50,859 bases of DNA from Mesorhizobium caraganae (GTDB taxonomy: Bacteria; Pseudomonadota; Alphaproteobacteria; Rhizobiales; Rhizobiaceae): assembly GCF_016836705.1 (NCBI RefSeq), contig NZ_JAFCGY010000036.1:1-50859 (forward strand). The letters run 5' to 3'. A model generated the notes under the pieces. It saw only the letters and a list, made by a program, of their open reading frames with translations. It ran no database searches and had not been told where the DNA came from. How positions within the stretch are numbered: the stretch's first letter is position 1; each line of letters opens with the position of its first letter. Below are positions 35,697-44,250 of this stretch, one piece after another. The translations under genes were made by a program, and so were the position numbers.

Positions 35697-38095
35697 GCCT
35701 CGATGCCGACCTGAAATTTGGCCGTGAGCGCCGCCGCGAAAAACCCGCGGCGATGCACATCCCCTACCTTCGCCATGTCGATGACAATCTGATAGTGACG
35801 AAGAGCGGCTTTCTGGTCGGCGCCATCCAGCTCAGCGGCCTGCCGTTCCAGACGATGGACCAGGCCGAGTTGAACAGCCGAATGTTCAACCGCAACACCA
35901 CGTTCCGCAATCTCTCGACCTCTCGCTTTGCGGTCTACACAACGATCATCCGCCGCCACGTGACGCCGGAGATCGAAGGCGACTTTGACAATCCTTTCGT
36001 GGCCGAGCTCGACGCCCGCTACATGGATGAGCTTGGGTCGAAAAACCTTTTCGTCAACGAGGCGTATCTGACGGTCATACGGCGCCCGATGGTCGGCCGG
36101 GTCGGCTGGGTGGACAAGGCGCTCAATGCATTCCGCATCAGTACCGCAGGCGAAGAAACCCGGGAAGAGGCGATTGCCGAACTGCATGACATCCTTGACG
36201 GGATGGTCAAGGATTTCACCGCTTATGGGGGGCGTCTTCTCGGTGTTGTGAAGCGCCGCGACAGCTTCTTTTCCGAGCCTGCGGAATTTTTGGCGAAGAT
36301 CCTAGCCGGCGGCGTCGACGTGGAAATGCCTCTGCCGCGCATGTCCCTTGGCGATGTACTGGCGACCAGACAGCTGTTTTTCGGCAAGTCCGCACTGGAA
36401 CTTCGCGGGCCGGACGAAGGCAAGCTCGGCGCCATGGTGTCGATCAAGGAATACCCACCGTTCACCGCTCCGGGATCATTGGACGGTCTCTTGCGCCTGC
36501 CCCATGAGTTTGTCCTGACGCAGAGTTTCGCGATCGAAGACCGTGTAACGGCGATGCGCAGGATCAACACCATCGCCAACCAGGTTGAGGGTTCCGACGA
36601 GGCGGGCACGACGGTCGAGGAGTCCGTCCACGACGGCGCTGACAAGCTGGCCGGCGGCGAAGTGGTCTTTGGTCAACATCACATGAGCGTCATGGCATTG
36701 GCATCCGACATAAATGGCCTCAACCGTGCGCTATCCGACATTTCGGCGGAGCTTTCGCGCATGTCGATCGTGCCGGTACGCGAGACACTGAACACGGAAC
36801 TGGCCTTCTGGGCGCAGTTGCCGGGAAATTTCAGCTACATCGCGCGACGTGCGTTGATCTCGTCTCTAAATTTCGCCGGCCTTTTTTCAGGACACAATTT
36901 CCCGTCCGGCCAACGTGAGCGGCTGCATTGGAAACGCCCCATCGCCTTGCTCGAAACGACCAGCCAGACGGCCTACTACTTCAATTTCCACGTTCACGAT
37001 GTCGGGCACTTCACGGTATTCGGCCCGACCGGCTCGGGCAAGACAGTGGTGCTGTCGTTCCTGATGGCGCAGGCCATGCGCATCATTCCGCGGCCGCGAT
37101 GTGTTTATTTCGACTACATGCGCGGCGCTGAAATTTTCGTTCGGGCGCTAGGCGGTCGCTACGAGGTGATGGAGCCTTCTCAGCCGACCGGCTTCGCGCC
37201 ATTGCAGCTTGATGACACGGCAGAAAACCGTTCTTTCCTTGAAGATTTGCTCATCTACATTCTGACGCCGGAAGGCGGCGCGCTGGACGTGGCGGAGATG
37301 CGCGTCATCAACGCCGCCGTCGACATGATCTACAAGATCCCGCGCGAACAGCGGACCTTCGACCTGCTGCCGGAAGTGCTGCGGGGCTCGCTCATGCCTG
37401 GCATGAATGATCTGGCCGCGCGGATACAGCCCTGGCTCGACCCGAAGGACAAGGGCTGGCTTTTCAACAATCCCGTCGATCTGGTCGATTTCTCGAAACC
37501 CGTTGTCGGGTTCGACATGACGAAGATCCTGGGCGATCGAAAGCTGCGCTCGGCGGCGCTGCTCTACATCTTCCATCGTCTTGAGGACGTCATCGACGGC
37601 TCGCCGATCATGCTCTTCCTCGATGAAGGTTGGAAGCTGCTGGACGACGAGGTTTTCGCCGCCTTCATCAATGAGACGCTGAAGACCATTCGTCGCCGCA
37701 ACGGCGTGGTCGGCTTTGGCACGCAGACAGCCGAAGACGTCGTCAATTCTTCCATCTCGTCGTCACTGATCGAGCAAACGAAGACCAACATTTTCTTCCC
37801 CAACCCGAAGGCGAGCAAGGAGTCCTACATGGAGCGCTTCTCGCTGACGGCGAAGGAATTCGAGTTCGTGCGCCGAACCGCAAAGGAAACACGCACGTTC
37901 CTCGTCAAGCACGACAGCGACTCAATCGTCGCCAAGCTCGATTTGTCGGCGATGCCCGATCTCATCAAGGTCTTGTCCTCGAACGAAGCCAACAGCAAGG
38001 AATGCGCACGGCTCCGGGAGACCTTCGGCGATGAGCCGGAGATGTGGCTGCCATACTTCTGCGGATGGGAGAACGAGCATGACGAAGCGGCTTAG
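35693..38095 (+). CDS. virB4: VirB4-like secretion ATPase
   Basis: An 800-aa ATPase, the largest energy component of the channel. The N-terminal CagE/VirB4 domain (HIPYLRHVDDNLIVTKSGFL) is followed by Walker A GPTGSGKTVVLSF at about residue 445 and Walker B IMLFLDEGWKLL at about 640, then the arginine-rich QTAEDVV block. ATG 35693 is chosen because it overlaps the virB3 stop; longer openings of the frame lie in virB3. Its last 17 bases overlap the next gene. All motifs intact. Confidence 0.96.
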   Translation: MSLDADLKFGRERRREKPAAMHIPYLRHVDDNLIVTKSGFLVGAIQLSGLPFQTMDQAELNSRMFNRNTTFRNLSTSRFAVYTTIIRRHVTPEIEGDFDNPFVAELDARYMDELGSKNLFVNEAYLTVIRRPMVGRVGWVDKALNAFRISTAGEETREEAIAELHDILDGMVKDFTAYGGRLLGVVKRRDSFFSEPAEFLAKILAGGVDVEMPLPRMSLGDVLATRQLFFGKSALELRGPDEGKLGAMVSIKEYPPFTAPGSLDGLLRLPHEFVLTQSFAIEDRVTAMRRINTIANQVEGSDEAGTTVEESVHDGADKLAGGEVVFGQHHMSVMALASDINGLNRALSDISAELSRMSIVPVRETLNTELAFWAQLPGNFSYIARRALISSLNFAGLFSGHNFPSGQRERLHWKRPIALLETTSQTAYYFNFHVHDVGHFTVFGPTGSGKTVVLSFLMAQAMRIIPRPRCVYFDYMRGAEIFVRALGGRYEVMEPSQPTGFAPLQLDDTAENRSFLEDLLIYILTPEGGALDVAEMRVINAAVDMIYKIPREQRTFDLLPEVLRGSLMPGMNDLAARIQPWLDPKDKGWLFNNPVDLVDFSKPVVGFDMTKILGDRKLRSAALLYIFHRLEDVIDGSPIMLFLDEGWKLLDDEVFAAFINETLKTIRRRNGVVGFGTQTAEDVVNSSISSSLIEQTKTNIFFPNPKASKESYMERFSLTAKEFEFVRRTAKETRTFLVKHDSDSIVAKLDLSAMPDLIKVLSSNEANSKECARLRETFGDEPEMWLPYFCGWENEHDEAA

Positions 38096-39236
38096 CAGCT
38101 TTTGTCTGGCCGTGGCTCTCGCGACGGCGGAAAGCATGAGCGTGGCTGTCGCTCAGATCGCGGTCATCGACGATTCGAACCTCGACAAGCGGCAAGAGGA
38201 CGAGCAGCACAGCACGAAGTCGGATGAGGCCAAGAAGGACGAAACCGACAGGAAGAAAAGTGTCGTCTGCACCTACTCGAACAAATACCGCTCACAGATG
38301 TTTCGCCGATCCCCGGCCGAAGCGTTGCAGCGCGACGCGGGCAACGTGAAGACGATCCGCTATTATGCGCAAAAATACGGTGTGCCCGAAGGCCTGGCGC
38401 TGTCCGTTGCCTATCAGGAATCGCGCTTCGACACATGCGCCGGGAGCCACACCGGCGTCAAAGGCGTCATGCAGCTGACCAAGGGCACCGGTAAGTCCAT
38501 GGGACTTGACCGCGACGTGAACGAGCAGAACGTCGAAGGCGGTGTCAAATATCTCGGAATGGGCGTGAAGCAATGCGGGGCGACGAATTATAGTTGTCTC
38601 GCCTCCTTCTACAACGGATCCAACGCAGGCGAGCAAAGAGAGTGGGCCGGCGGTGTCGGCCGTTGGAACAGCTACTTCAACGACTATGTGTCGAGCGGCA
38701 AGGCTCCGGCCGCCGCGCCGCCACCATTCTCGATCGTAACGGCCGACGGCGCAGGCGGCACGGCCCAGGACGCGGCCATGGGCACGGTCAGGAAGGCGGC
38801 CGGCGGCCTCGATGCAAGTTCATCGCAGATGGGCGCCAACGACGCGGCAATCGACGCGCTAGGGGGTACCGTTGGCCAGGTGACTGAATACAAGGACGCT
38901 TGGGAGCTGAACTCGTCGGCTCGGGGGGGCAACGCGGGTGTCACCAACCAGTACCTCGCCCAGGCGGGGGATTTTACGGCTTTGCTGGCCCAACTTCTAT
39001 CGTTGCAGAATGTTCAGGCATCGCAGTCGTCCAAGCTGGTGCAACAGCCGAAGAGCGGCTCTCCAAACCCGTTCTCTTGTGATCCCGCGGAACTGGAGCG
39101 GTTGAAGATCGATCGCGGCCGGTGGCTACCATGCGCGGTTGAGAACGCGGGGGCAAACTCGGCCGACAGCCGCTCGATGATCATCACCAGTGATCCTGCC
39201 GGCGCTGCCAGCGTGATCAATTCTCTACAGCAATAG
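38079..39236 (+). CDS. Second lytic transglycosylase with VirB5-like leader
   Basis: A 385-aa exported protein. Signal peptide, then QIAVIDDSNLDK, the same mature start as in the VirB5-like protein encoded next (QIAVIDGANLDV). A charged linker leads to an SLT domain: YGVPEGLALSVAYQESRFDT (catalytic Glu), TGVKGVMQLTKGTGKSMGLD and SCLASFYNGSNAG. The C-terminal 170 residues (Gly/Ala/Ser-rich, ending TSDPAGAASVINSLQQ) resemble no family I recognise. So the operon encodes two transglycosylases. The shared leader suggests both proteins are processed or docked alike. It may be a pilus-tip or cell-wall hydrolase. Confidence 0.8.
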   Translation: MTKRLSSFCLAVALATAESMSVAVAQIAVIDDSNLDKRQEDEQHSTKSDEAKKDETDRKKSVVCTYSNKYRSQMFRRSPAEALQRDAGNVKTIRYYAQKYGVPEGLALSVAYQESRFDTCAGSHTGVKGVMQLTKGTGKSMGLDRDVNEQNVEGGVKYLGMGVKQCGATNYSCLASFYNGSNAGEQREWAGGVGRWNSYFNDYVSSGKAPAAAPPPFSIVTADGAGGTAQDAAMGTVRKAAGGLDASSSQMGANDAAIDALGGTVGQVTEYKDAWELNSSARGGNAGVTNQYLAQAGDFTALLAQLLSLQNVQASQSSKLVQQPKSGSPNPFSCDPAELERLKIDRGRWLPCAVENAGANSADSRSMIITSDPAGAASVINSLQQ

Positions 39237-39245
39237 GAGGCTGAC

Positions 39246-39980
39246 ATGAAGAAATTCGCGATTGCTGCCGGCATGGCGCTTTGGACCAGCGCGGGCTTTG
39301 CACAGATTGCGGTCATCGATGGCGCCAATCTCGATGTCGCCCGCAAGAATGCGGAGAACACCAACTCCATCATGGATTCGAACAAGGATATTCTGAAAAA
39401 GAGCGAGGAGATCCTGCAGGCTCTCAGCGGCAGTCGTGACGGTTCGCTCGGGATCGGACAAATGGGCCTCGGCGGCAACATGTCGATTGCCCAGGCTCCG
39501 TCGTTCGGATCGATCCTGAACGGTGGCGCGCTTTCGTTTGGTGGCTTGTCGCCCGAAATCCAGAAAATCGCCGGCGCCGTCATCAATGGGCTGCAGCTGG
39601 TGAAGCAGCTCCAGCAGATTGCCGGCAAGGAGACGAGCGCCGTCAACACAGCCTATGGCGGCAGCGTCAACGTGGCCTCGCTGCTAAGCGCGCTGACTTC
39701 GCAGGCCTCGCAGGGCGTCACCCAGCGCCAACAGTCCCTGCAATCCGCGAGCGGGCAGATTGGGCAGTCGCAGGACGTCAAGGGATCGGTGGACCAGAAC
39801 ACACGAATGCAGCTGGAAAACGCGCGCGCGGTCAACGAATTGATCGGCGTCCAGAATGGTGCGGTCGCGGCCCTGAATGAGAAGCTGAAGGGAGATCTTC
39901 TTCGCCAGAGCCAGGTGCAGAAGATGATGACGCCGCGCAACGTCAATCCGTTCGCGGAATTTGGCAAGAGCGGAGGTTAG
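39246..39980 (+). CDS. virB5: VirB5/TrbJ-like minor pilin
   Basis: A 244-aa exported protein with a signal peptide ending GFAQ and a helical, Gln/Ser-rich body (ILKKSEEILQALSGSR, VDQNTRMQLENARAVNELIG). Length, helical nature and place between virB4 and virB6 fit VirB5, the pilus-tip adhesin. AGGAGG lies before ATG 39246. Its start QIAVIDGANLD is shared with the preceding transglycosylase. It ends VNPFAEFGKSGG. Confidence 0.8.
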   Translation: MKKFAIAAGMALWTSAGFAQIAVIDGANLDVARKNAENTNSIMDSNKDILKKSEEILQALSGSRDGSLGIGQMGLGGNMSIAQAPSFGSILNGGALSFGGLSPEIQKIAGAVINGLQLVKQLQQIAGKETSAVNTAYGGSVNVASLLSALTSQASQGVTQRQQSLQSASGQIGQSQDVKGSVDQNTRMQLENARAVNELIGVQNGAVAALNEKLKGDLLRQSQVQKMMTPRNVNPFAEFGKSGG

Positions 39981-39983
39981 CGC

Positions 39984-40166
39984 TTGTCGAGGCGAGTGCT
40001 GCGCATATGCGCTGTTATTGGGCTCGGCGCAGTGCTTTTCGGATGCGCAAATCGCGAACGGAAAGCGCCGTGCGGGCCTTTGGCGTATGCCGAGGCCGAT
40101 GAATGCGGCGCGCTGAAGCCTGTCAATTCAACGCCGTTCTCCAGCATCACTGACGAGGATCCATGA
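39984..40166 (+). CDS. virB7: VirB7-like lipoprotein
   Basis: A 60-aa lipoprotein, MSRRVLRICAVIGLGAVLFG then the lipidation Cys (VLFGCANRE). It contains two more cysteines (APCGPL, DECGALK) and a Pro/Ser tail, like VirB7/TraN outer-membrane core lipoproteins. The start is TTG 39984 with GGAGG seven bases before it. It overlaps virB6 by four bases. The family varies greatly, so the call rests on lipobox and position. Confidence 0.72.
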   Translation: MSRRVLRICAVIGLGAVLFGCANRERKAPCGPLAYAEADECGALKPVNSTPFSSITDEDP

Positions 40167-41206
40167 ACGGTCTTGCCGAAAGCATTCTCGGTGGCATCGA
40201 CAACATCGGTGAGGACTTCGTTCGCACCGTCTATATGCAGTTGGGCAATGCGATTGGCAACGTCTTCACCCTCATGCTCACCCTCTATATCGTGTGGTGG
40301 GGCTACTCGATCCTGAGCGGGCGAGAGTCGATTTCGCCACTCGAAGCGGCCTATCGCCTGGGCCGCGCCATCATCATCTATCTGCTGCTGACCGGATGGG
40401 GCACATTTTCCACAACGATCTATCAGCTCGTGCAAAGCATTCCAGATGAGGTCGGCAAGGTCATCGTCGGCGCCGTGTCGCGAGCCACCGGCAATCAACT
40501 CAGCGATCAGGCGGCAATTCCAGCGCTAATCGACAACCTCTACCAAGGGGCACAGGACGTAGCCAATCAGGTCTATAGCGGATCCTTCTATGACATTTTT
40601 GGCGCGCTCCTGTCGCTGCTCGTCCTGCTGTCGGCCATCATCTTCGCAGCGCTTGCTATTGCCGCAATCATCGCCGCCAAAGTGATGTTGTTCATCACGC
40701 TCGCGTTGGCGCCGATATGGATCATTCTTTGGCTTTACCGCTGGTCCTCGCGCATGAGCGAAGGGTTCCTTTCGCTCACGACCTTTCTGATGATTCAGCA
40801 AATCCTGATCTACGGCTTTCTCGGCTTCTACTTCTCGCTCGTCAACGCTGCGCTGAACACCGCCACATCGGGCGGAGCGACCATGGACAGCAAAATGTCG
40901 CTGGTGCTGCCGCTGGTGTTGGTGACGATCATCGGGATCTACGTTCTCATGCAGATACCGTCGATTGCTTCGATCCTGAATGGCGGCGGGTATCTCAGCA
41001 CCGTAGGAGCTCGCTACTCATATGGGAGGTTCGGCAGGAATGCCGTGCGCTACTCCGGTGCACGATGGGCCGCCGGCCGCGCCGCTCGGGGCGCCCGGCA
41101 GCTCGCGGCAAACAGCTTCCGATCTTCGCGAGCAGCAAGGGCGGACGACGCAGCTCGGTCCGCCATCCAGCAAGGCGCGCGCGATAACGCCAGGCCTCTC
41201 GCCTAG
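40163..41206 (+). CDS. virB6: VirB6/TrbL-like channel protein
   Basis: A 347-aa polytopic inner-membrane protein. Five to seven helices are clear (GNVFTLMLTLYIVWWGYSIL, AIIIYLLLTGWGTFST, LLSLLVLLSAIIFAALAIAA, LVLPLVLVTIIGIYVLMQI), with the VirB6 sign LALAPIWIILWLY. The C-terminal tail is Arg/Ala-rich and cytoplasmic (RWAAGRAARGARQLAANSFR). VirB6 guides DNA across the inner membrane. Overlaps virB7. Confidence 0.9.
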   Translation: MNGLAESILGGIDNIGEDFVRTVYMQLGNAIGNVFTLMLTLYIVWWGYSILSGRESISPLEAAYRLGRAIIIYLLLTGWGTFSTTIYQLVQSIPDEVGKVIVGAVSRATGNQLSDQAAIPALIDNLYQGAQDVANQVYSGSFYDIFGALLSLLVLLSAIIFAALAIAAIIAAKVMLFITLALAPIWIILWLYRWSSRMSEGFLSLTTFLMIQQILIYGFLGFYFSLVNAALNTATSGGATMDSKMSLVLPLVLVTIIGIYVLMQIPSIASILNGGGYLSTVGARYSYGRFGRNAVRYSGARWAAGRAARGARQLAANSFRSSRAARADDAARSAIQQGARDNARPLA

Positions 41207-41246
41207 ATAAGAACACAACGATCATTGATCGCCACCTTGGATCGGG

Positions 41247-41993
41247 ATGCGGCGCAAACGAGGCAGTAGTAAAGTGTCAAATCCATCGGAAACGACTGCT
41301 AACAGCAGCAGCGAAGTCGTCGACAGACGCTATTACAGGGCGGGCGCGACCTGGGAAGACGACACGCACAGGTCAATGCGGCGATCGCGTACATTGGCAT
41401 GGATCGTCAGCGGCGTTTCCGGACTGGTGGCGGTGCTTTCGCTGCTTGCGCTCGTGCTGATCCTGCCGCTCCGGCAGTTCGAACCGTACGTTGTCGAGGT
41501 CGACAAATCGACGGGCTACCTCGAGATCATGCGCGCGCTGAAGCCTGGAGATTTGTCGCAGAACGAGGCCGTCACTGCGGCCAATCTGGTCCGCTACATT
41601 CGTGCCCGCGAAACCTACGATTCCCGTGAACTAAAACAGAATTACGACCTGGCGCAGCTCTACTCCACCGACGCGGCGTCCAAGGATTTGACATGGCTTT
41701 TCACGCCTGCAAATCCGCAATCGCTGGATAAGATCTATGGCCGCAATGCCACTATCTCGGTCGAGATCAAGTCGGTTTCCCTGCTCAATCGGAACACAGC
41801 CTCGGTGCGCTTTGCCACGACGACGCGTCGGGACAATTCGTCCACGGCCGACAATTGGGTCGCGGTGATAAAATTCCGCTACACCTCAACGCCACTCAAG
41901 AACGAATGGCGTTTCGACAACCCGTTGGGATTTCAGGTTACGGATTACCGCCGCGACCAGGAATCGGCGCCGGCCGCAGGGAGCCTGCAATGA
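41247..41993 (+). CDS. virB8: VirB8-like scaffold protein
   Basis: A 248-aa inner-membrane protein with a short cytoplasmic N-terminus, one membrane helix (LAWIVSGVSGLVAVLSLLAL) and the periplasmic VirB8 domain (FEPYVVEVDKSTGYLEIMRA, VRYIRARETYDSRELKQNYD, ending NPLGFQVTDYRRD). The start could be ATG 41247 or GTG 41274 (nine codons shorter); the operator motif TAGTAAAGTGTCAA (41267-41280) overlaps the second. It lies 40 bases after virB6, the largest gap in the operon, and overlaps virB9 (ATGA). Confidence 0.9.
   Translation: MRRKRGSSKVSNPSETTANSSSEVVDRRYYRAGATWEDDTHRSMRRSRTLAWIVSGVSGLVAVLSLLALVLILPLRQFEPYVVEVDKSTGYLEIMRALKPGDLSQNEAVTAANLVRYIRARETYDSRELKQNYDLAQLYSTDAASKDLTWLFTPANPQSLDKIYGRNATISVEIKSVSLLNRNTASVRFATTTRRDNSSTADNWVAVIKFRYTSTPLKNEWRFDNPLGFQVTDYRRDQESAPAAGSLQ
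41267..41280 (+). promoter_or_regulatory. Operator motif, copy at the start of virB8
   Basis: TAGTAAAGTGTCAA is identical in 13 of 14 positions to the arm at 34391 and complete to the reverse complement of the arm at 34361. It lies in the virB8 start region, across the GTG at 41274. Possible internal operator or roadblock. Confidence 0.6.
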
Positions 41994-42787
41994 GACGGCG
42001 CGTCAGCTTCGCCCTGTCAGCCGCCCTTCTGCTTGGCACGATCCACGGCGCGGCCGCACGCGACAGCCGCATCCGATATGTCACCTTCAACAATGACGAC
42101 GTGACGTCGGTGCGTGCAGCTCTTGGCATTTCCACGATGGTCGAGCTCAGCCCGACCGAAGTCATCGAAACCGTGTCGGCTGGCGACACGAAAGGCTGGT
42201 CGATCATCCCCAAACGCGGATCGCGATTCCTGTTCGTCAAGCCGCTGGAGCGCGATGCTTGGACCAACGTCAACGTCGTTACCAACCGGCGCGTCTATTC
42301 CCTGCTGCTGCAGGCGACTGACAATGACCGGGACCGGGCATCCTTCCAGGTTCGGTTCAAATACCCGGACGAGGATATCAACGCGCGGCTGCTCTCACAG
42401 GCCAAGGAGAGCGCGGCCGATCCGGATTTGAAGAACCTGAACTATGCCGATCTCAACTACGACTATGCCTATAAGGGCGACGACAGCTTGAAGCCGCGCA
42501 CAGTGTTCGACGACGGCACGAAGGTGTTTTTGGAGTTCAAGGGTGACATTCCGGCGATTTTCGTTGTCGACGACAAGCGCCATGAGTCGTTGGTCAACGT
42601 TCGCACTCAGGGCAAATATACGGTCATCGACAAAGTCGCGCGGCAATTCACCTTGCGGGCCGATGGCAAGACGCTCTGCCTCTACAACCGGGCCCGACCC
42701 AACGCTATCGATCCAGTCGAGCAGGTCTACGGTCCAGCGCAACTGACAGGTGGTTCCACCCTGTTCGGATCCAGTGGAGGGCGGTGA
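41990..42787 (+). CDS. virB9: VirB9-like outer-membrane core protein
   Basis: A 265-aa exported protein with a signal peptide (ALSAALLLGTIHGAAA) and the CagX/VirB9 domain: YVTFNNDDVTSVRAALGIST, GWSIIPKRGSRFLFVKPLE and NRRVYSLLLQATDN, then the C-terminal part PRTVFDDGTKVFLEFKGDIP, all standard. ATG 41990 overlaps the virB8 stop. It forms the outer-membrane core with VirB7 and VirB10. Confidence 0.94.
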   Translation: MRRRVSFALSAALLLGTIHGAAARDSRIRYVTFNNDDVTSVRAALGISTMVELSPTEVIETVSAGDTKGWSIIPKRGSRFLFVKPLERDAWTNVNVVTNRRVYSLLLQATDNDRDRASFQVRFKYPDEDINARLLSQAKESAADPDLKNLNYADLNYDYAYKGDDSLKPRTVFDDGTKVFLEFKGDIPAIFVVDDKRHESLVNVRTQGKYTVIDKVARQFTLRADGKTLCLYNRARPNAIDPVEQVYGPAQLTGGSTLFGSSGGR

Positions 42788-44250
42788 TGACCCAGATCGA
42801 TTATAACCAACTAGACGGCAGCCCGTCTGTCGCGCGCCGCGGAGCGGGCGTAGGTACCAGGATCGCCCTGGTCGGCCTCGGCGTGGTGCTCGTAGGCGCG
42901 CTGATATGGCTGAACTGGCCTCGGGAGCCGATATCGCGCGATCTTCGTAGCGATGGCGAGGAAAACTTCAACCCGCCCGAATTCCGCCCGCCAGCGTTGA
43001 ACGAGCCGCCTCAACCTGCCGACGGCACGATCGACCAGATCGTGGTGCCGCCACCGGCAGACGACCAGAAGGGCACGCAACAAGCCGATAACGTCGATCA
43101 GACCGTCCAGGAGGGCGCGGATCTCGATGCGCAGCGGCGGGCGCTGGAGGCACAAATGGCAGCCGAGGAAGCTCGCCGCAAGGCCGAGGCGGAAGAAGCC
43201 CGCCGCAAGGCCGCGGCTGAGTACGAGGCTCGCCGCAAGGCTGAGGCCGCCGAGCATGAAAAGGCGATGTGGGAACGCCTGCGGTCGAACCAGATGGTGA
43301 CGAATGATGAAACCGGATCGACGAATGCCGGCGCCCAGGCGGCACAGGTCGAAATCGCGCCCGACGGTCAGATCATCCCGGTCCCCGGCGCCGACAGCGA
43401 TCCCAACAAGGCATTCCTGGCGCAGTCTGAGGCAAGCTCTTCCGGGATCGTCAAAGCCAGGGTCTTCCGACGCACCGATGCGCTGATCCCTGAAGGAACG
43501 ATCCTTCGCGGCTATTTGGAAACCGCGATCAACACCGACCTTCCCGGTGCCGTACGCGCTGTCGTGCGTGAGGATGTCTTCTCGCTCGACGGCAGGCGGA
43601 TCCTCATTCCGAAGGGCTCGCGCCTGACCGGGGAATACCGCTCGGGGCTTGCGCGCGGTCAGAAGCGTGTTTTCATCGTCTGGAACAGGGTCATCCGCTC
43701 GGACGGCATTTCCGTCGATATCAAGTCACCCGGTGCAGACGCGCTCGGCCGCGGTGGCATGGGCGGCCGTGTCGATACGCACTGGGTTGAACGGTACGGC
43801 AACGCCATCATGCTTTCCGTCGTTGGCGGCGTCTCTGAATATCTGTCCTCGCTTGGCGACAGCAGCCAGGATGGACAACAGCGCCAGGTGTCGACGATCG
43901 ATCCCGTAACCGGTGAGACCACGACCGTAACTTATGGTGGCAATGGCTCGCAGCGCGACGCCCGCAGCATCGCGTTCGATAAGTCATCGACCGCTCTGCA
44001 GCAACTCGCGCAAGAGGCGTTTCGCGACACGCAGAACATTGGCCCGACAGTCTACGTCGACCAGGGCACATCGGTTGTCGTGCTGGTGCGGCGAGATCTC
44101 GATTTCTCGGATTTGTACGCCGATCCCGTTCAGGAAGAAGTTGCACGAATGAAGGCAGGTGGGCGGCCGAAGACCCCGATCGATCCGACGCCTCTATACG
44201 CGACGCCAAAGGATCATTTTTATCCCGGCTATGGGAGCCCGGTGAAATGA
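42787..44250 (+). CDS. virB10: VirB10-like core protein
   Basis: A 487-aa protein that spans the cell envelope. It has one inner-membrane helix (about 25-43, IALVGLGVVLVGALIWLNW), a Pro-rich and charged periplasmic stretch with a coiled-coil of AEEARRKAEAEEARRK repeats (about 118-160), and the TrbI/VirB10 domain: ALIPEGTILRGYLETAINTD, GSRLTGEYRSGLARGQKR, ending IGPTVYVDQGTSVVVLVRRD. ATG 42787 is chosen over GTG 42784. Overlaps virB9 by one base and virB11 by four. Confidence 0.94.
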   Translation: MTQIDYNQLDGSPSVARRGAGVGTRIALVGLGVVLVGALIWLNWPREPISRDLRSDGEENFNPPEFRPPALNEPPQPADGTIDQIVVPPPADDQKGTQQADNVDQTVQEGADLDAQRRALEAQMAAEEARRKAEAEEARRKAAAEYEARRKAEAAEHEKAMWERLRSNQMVTNDETGSTNAGAQAAQVEIAPDGQIIPVPGADSDPNKAFLAQSEASSSGIVKARVFRRTDALIPEGTILRGYLETAINTDLPGAVRAVVREDVFSLDGRRILIPKGSRLTGEYRSGLARGQKRVFIVWNRVIRSDGISVDIKSPGADALGRGGMGGRVDTHWVERYGNAIMLSVVGGVSEYLSSLGDSSQDGQQRQVSTIDPVTGETTTVTYGGNGSQRDARSIAFDKSSTALQQLAQEAFRDTQNIGPTVYVDQGTSVVVLVRRDLDFSDLYADPVQEEVARMKAGGRPKTPIDPTPLYATPKDHFYPGYGSPVK

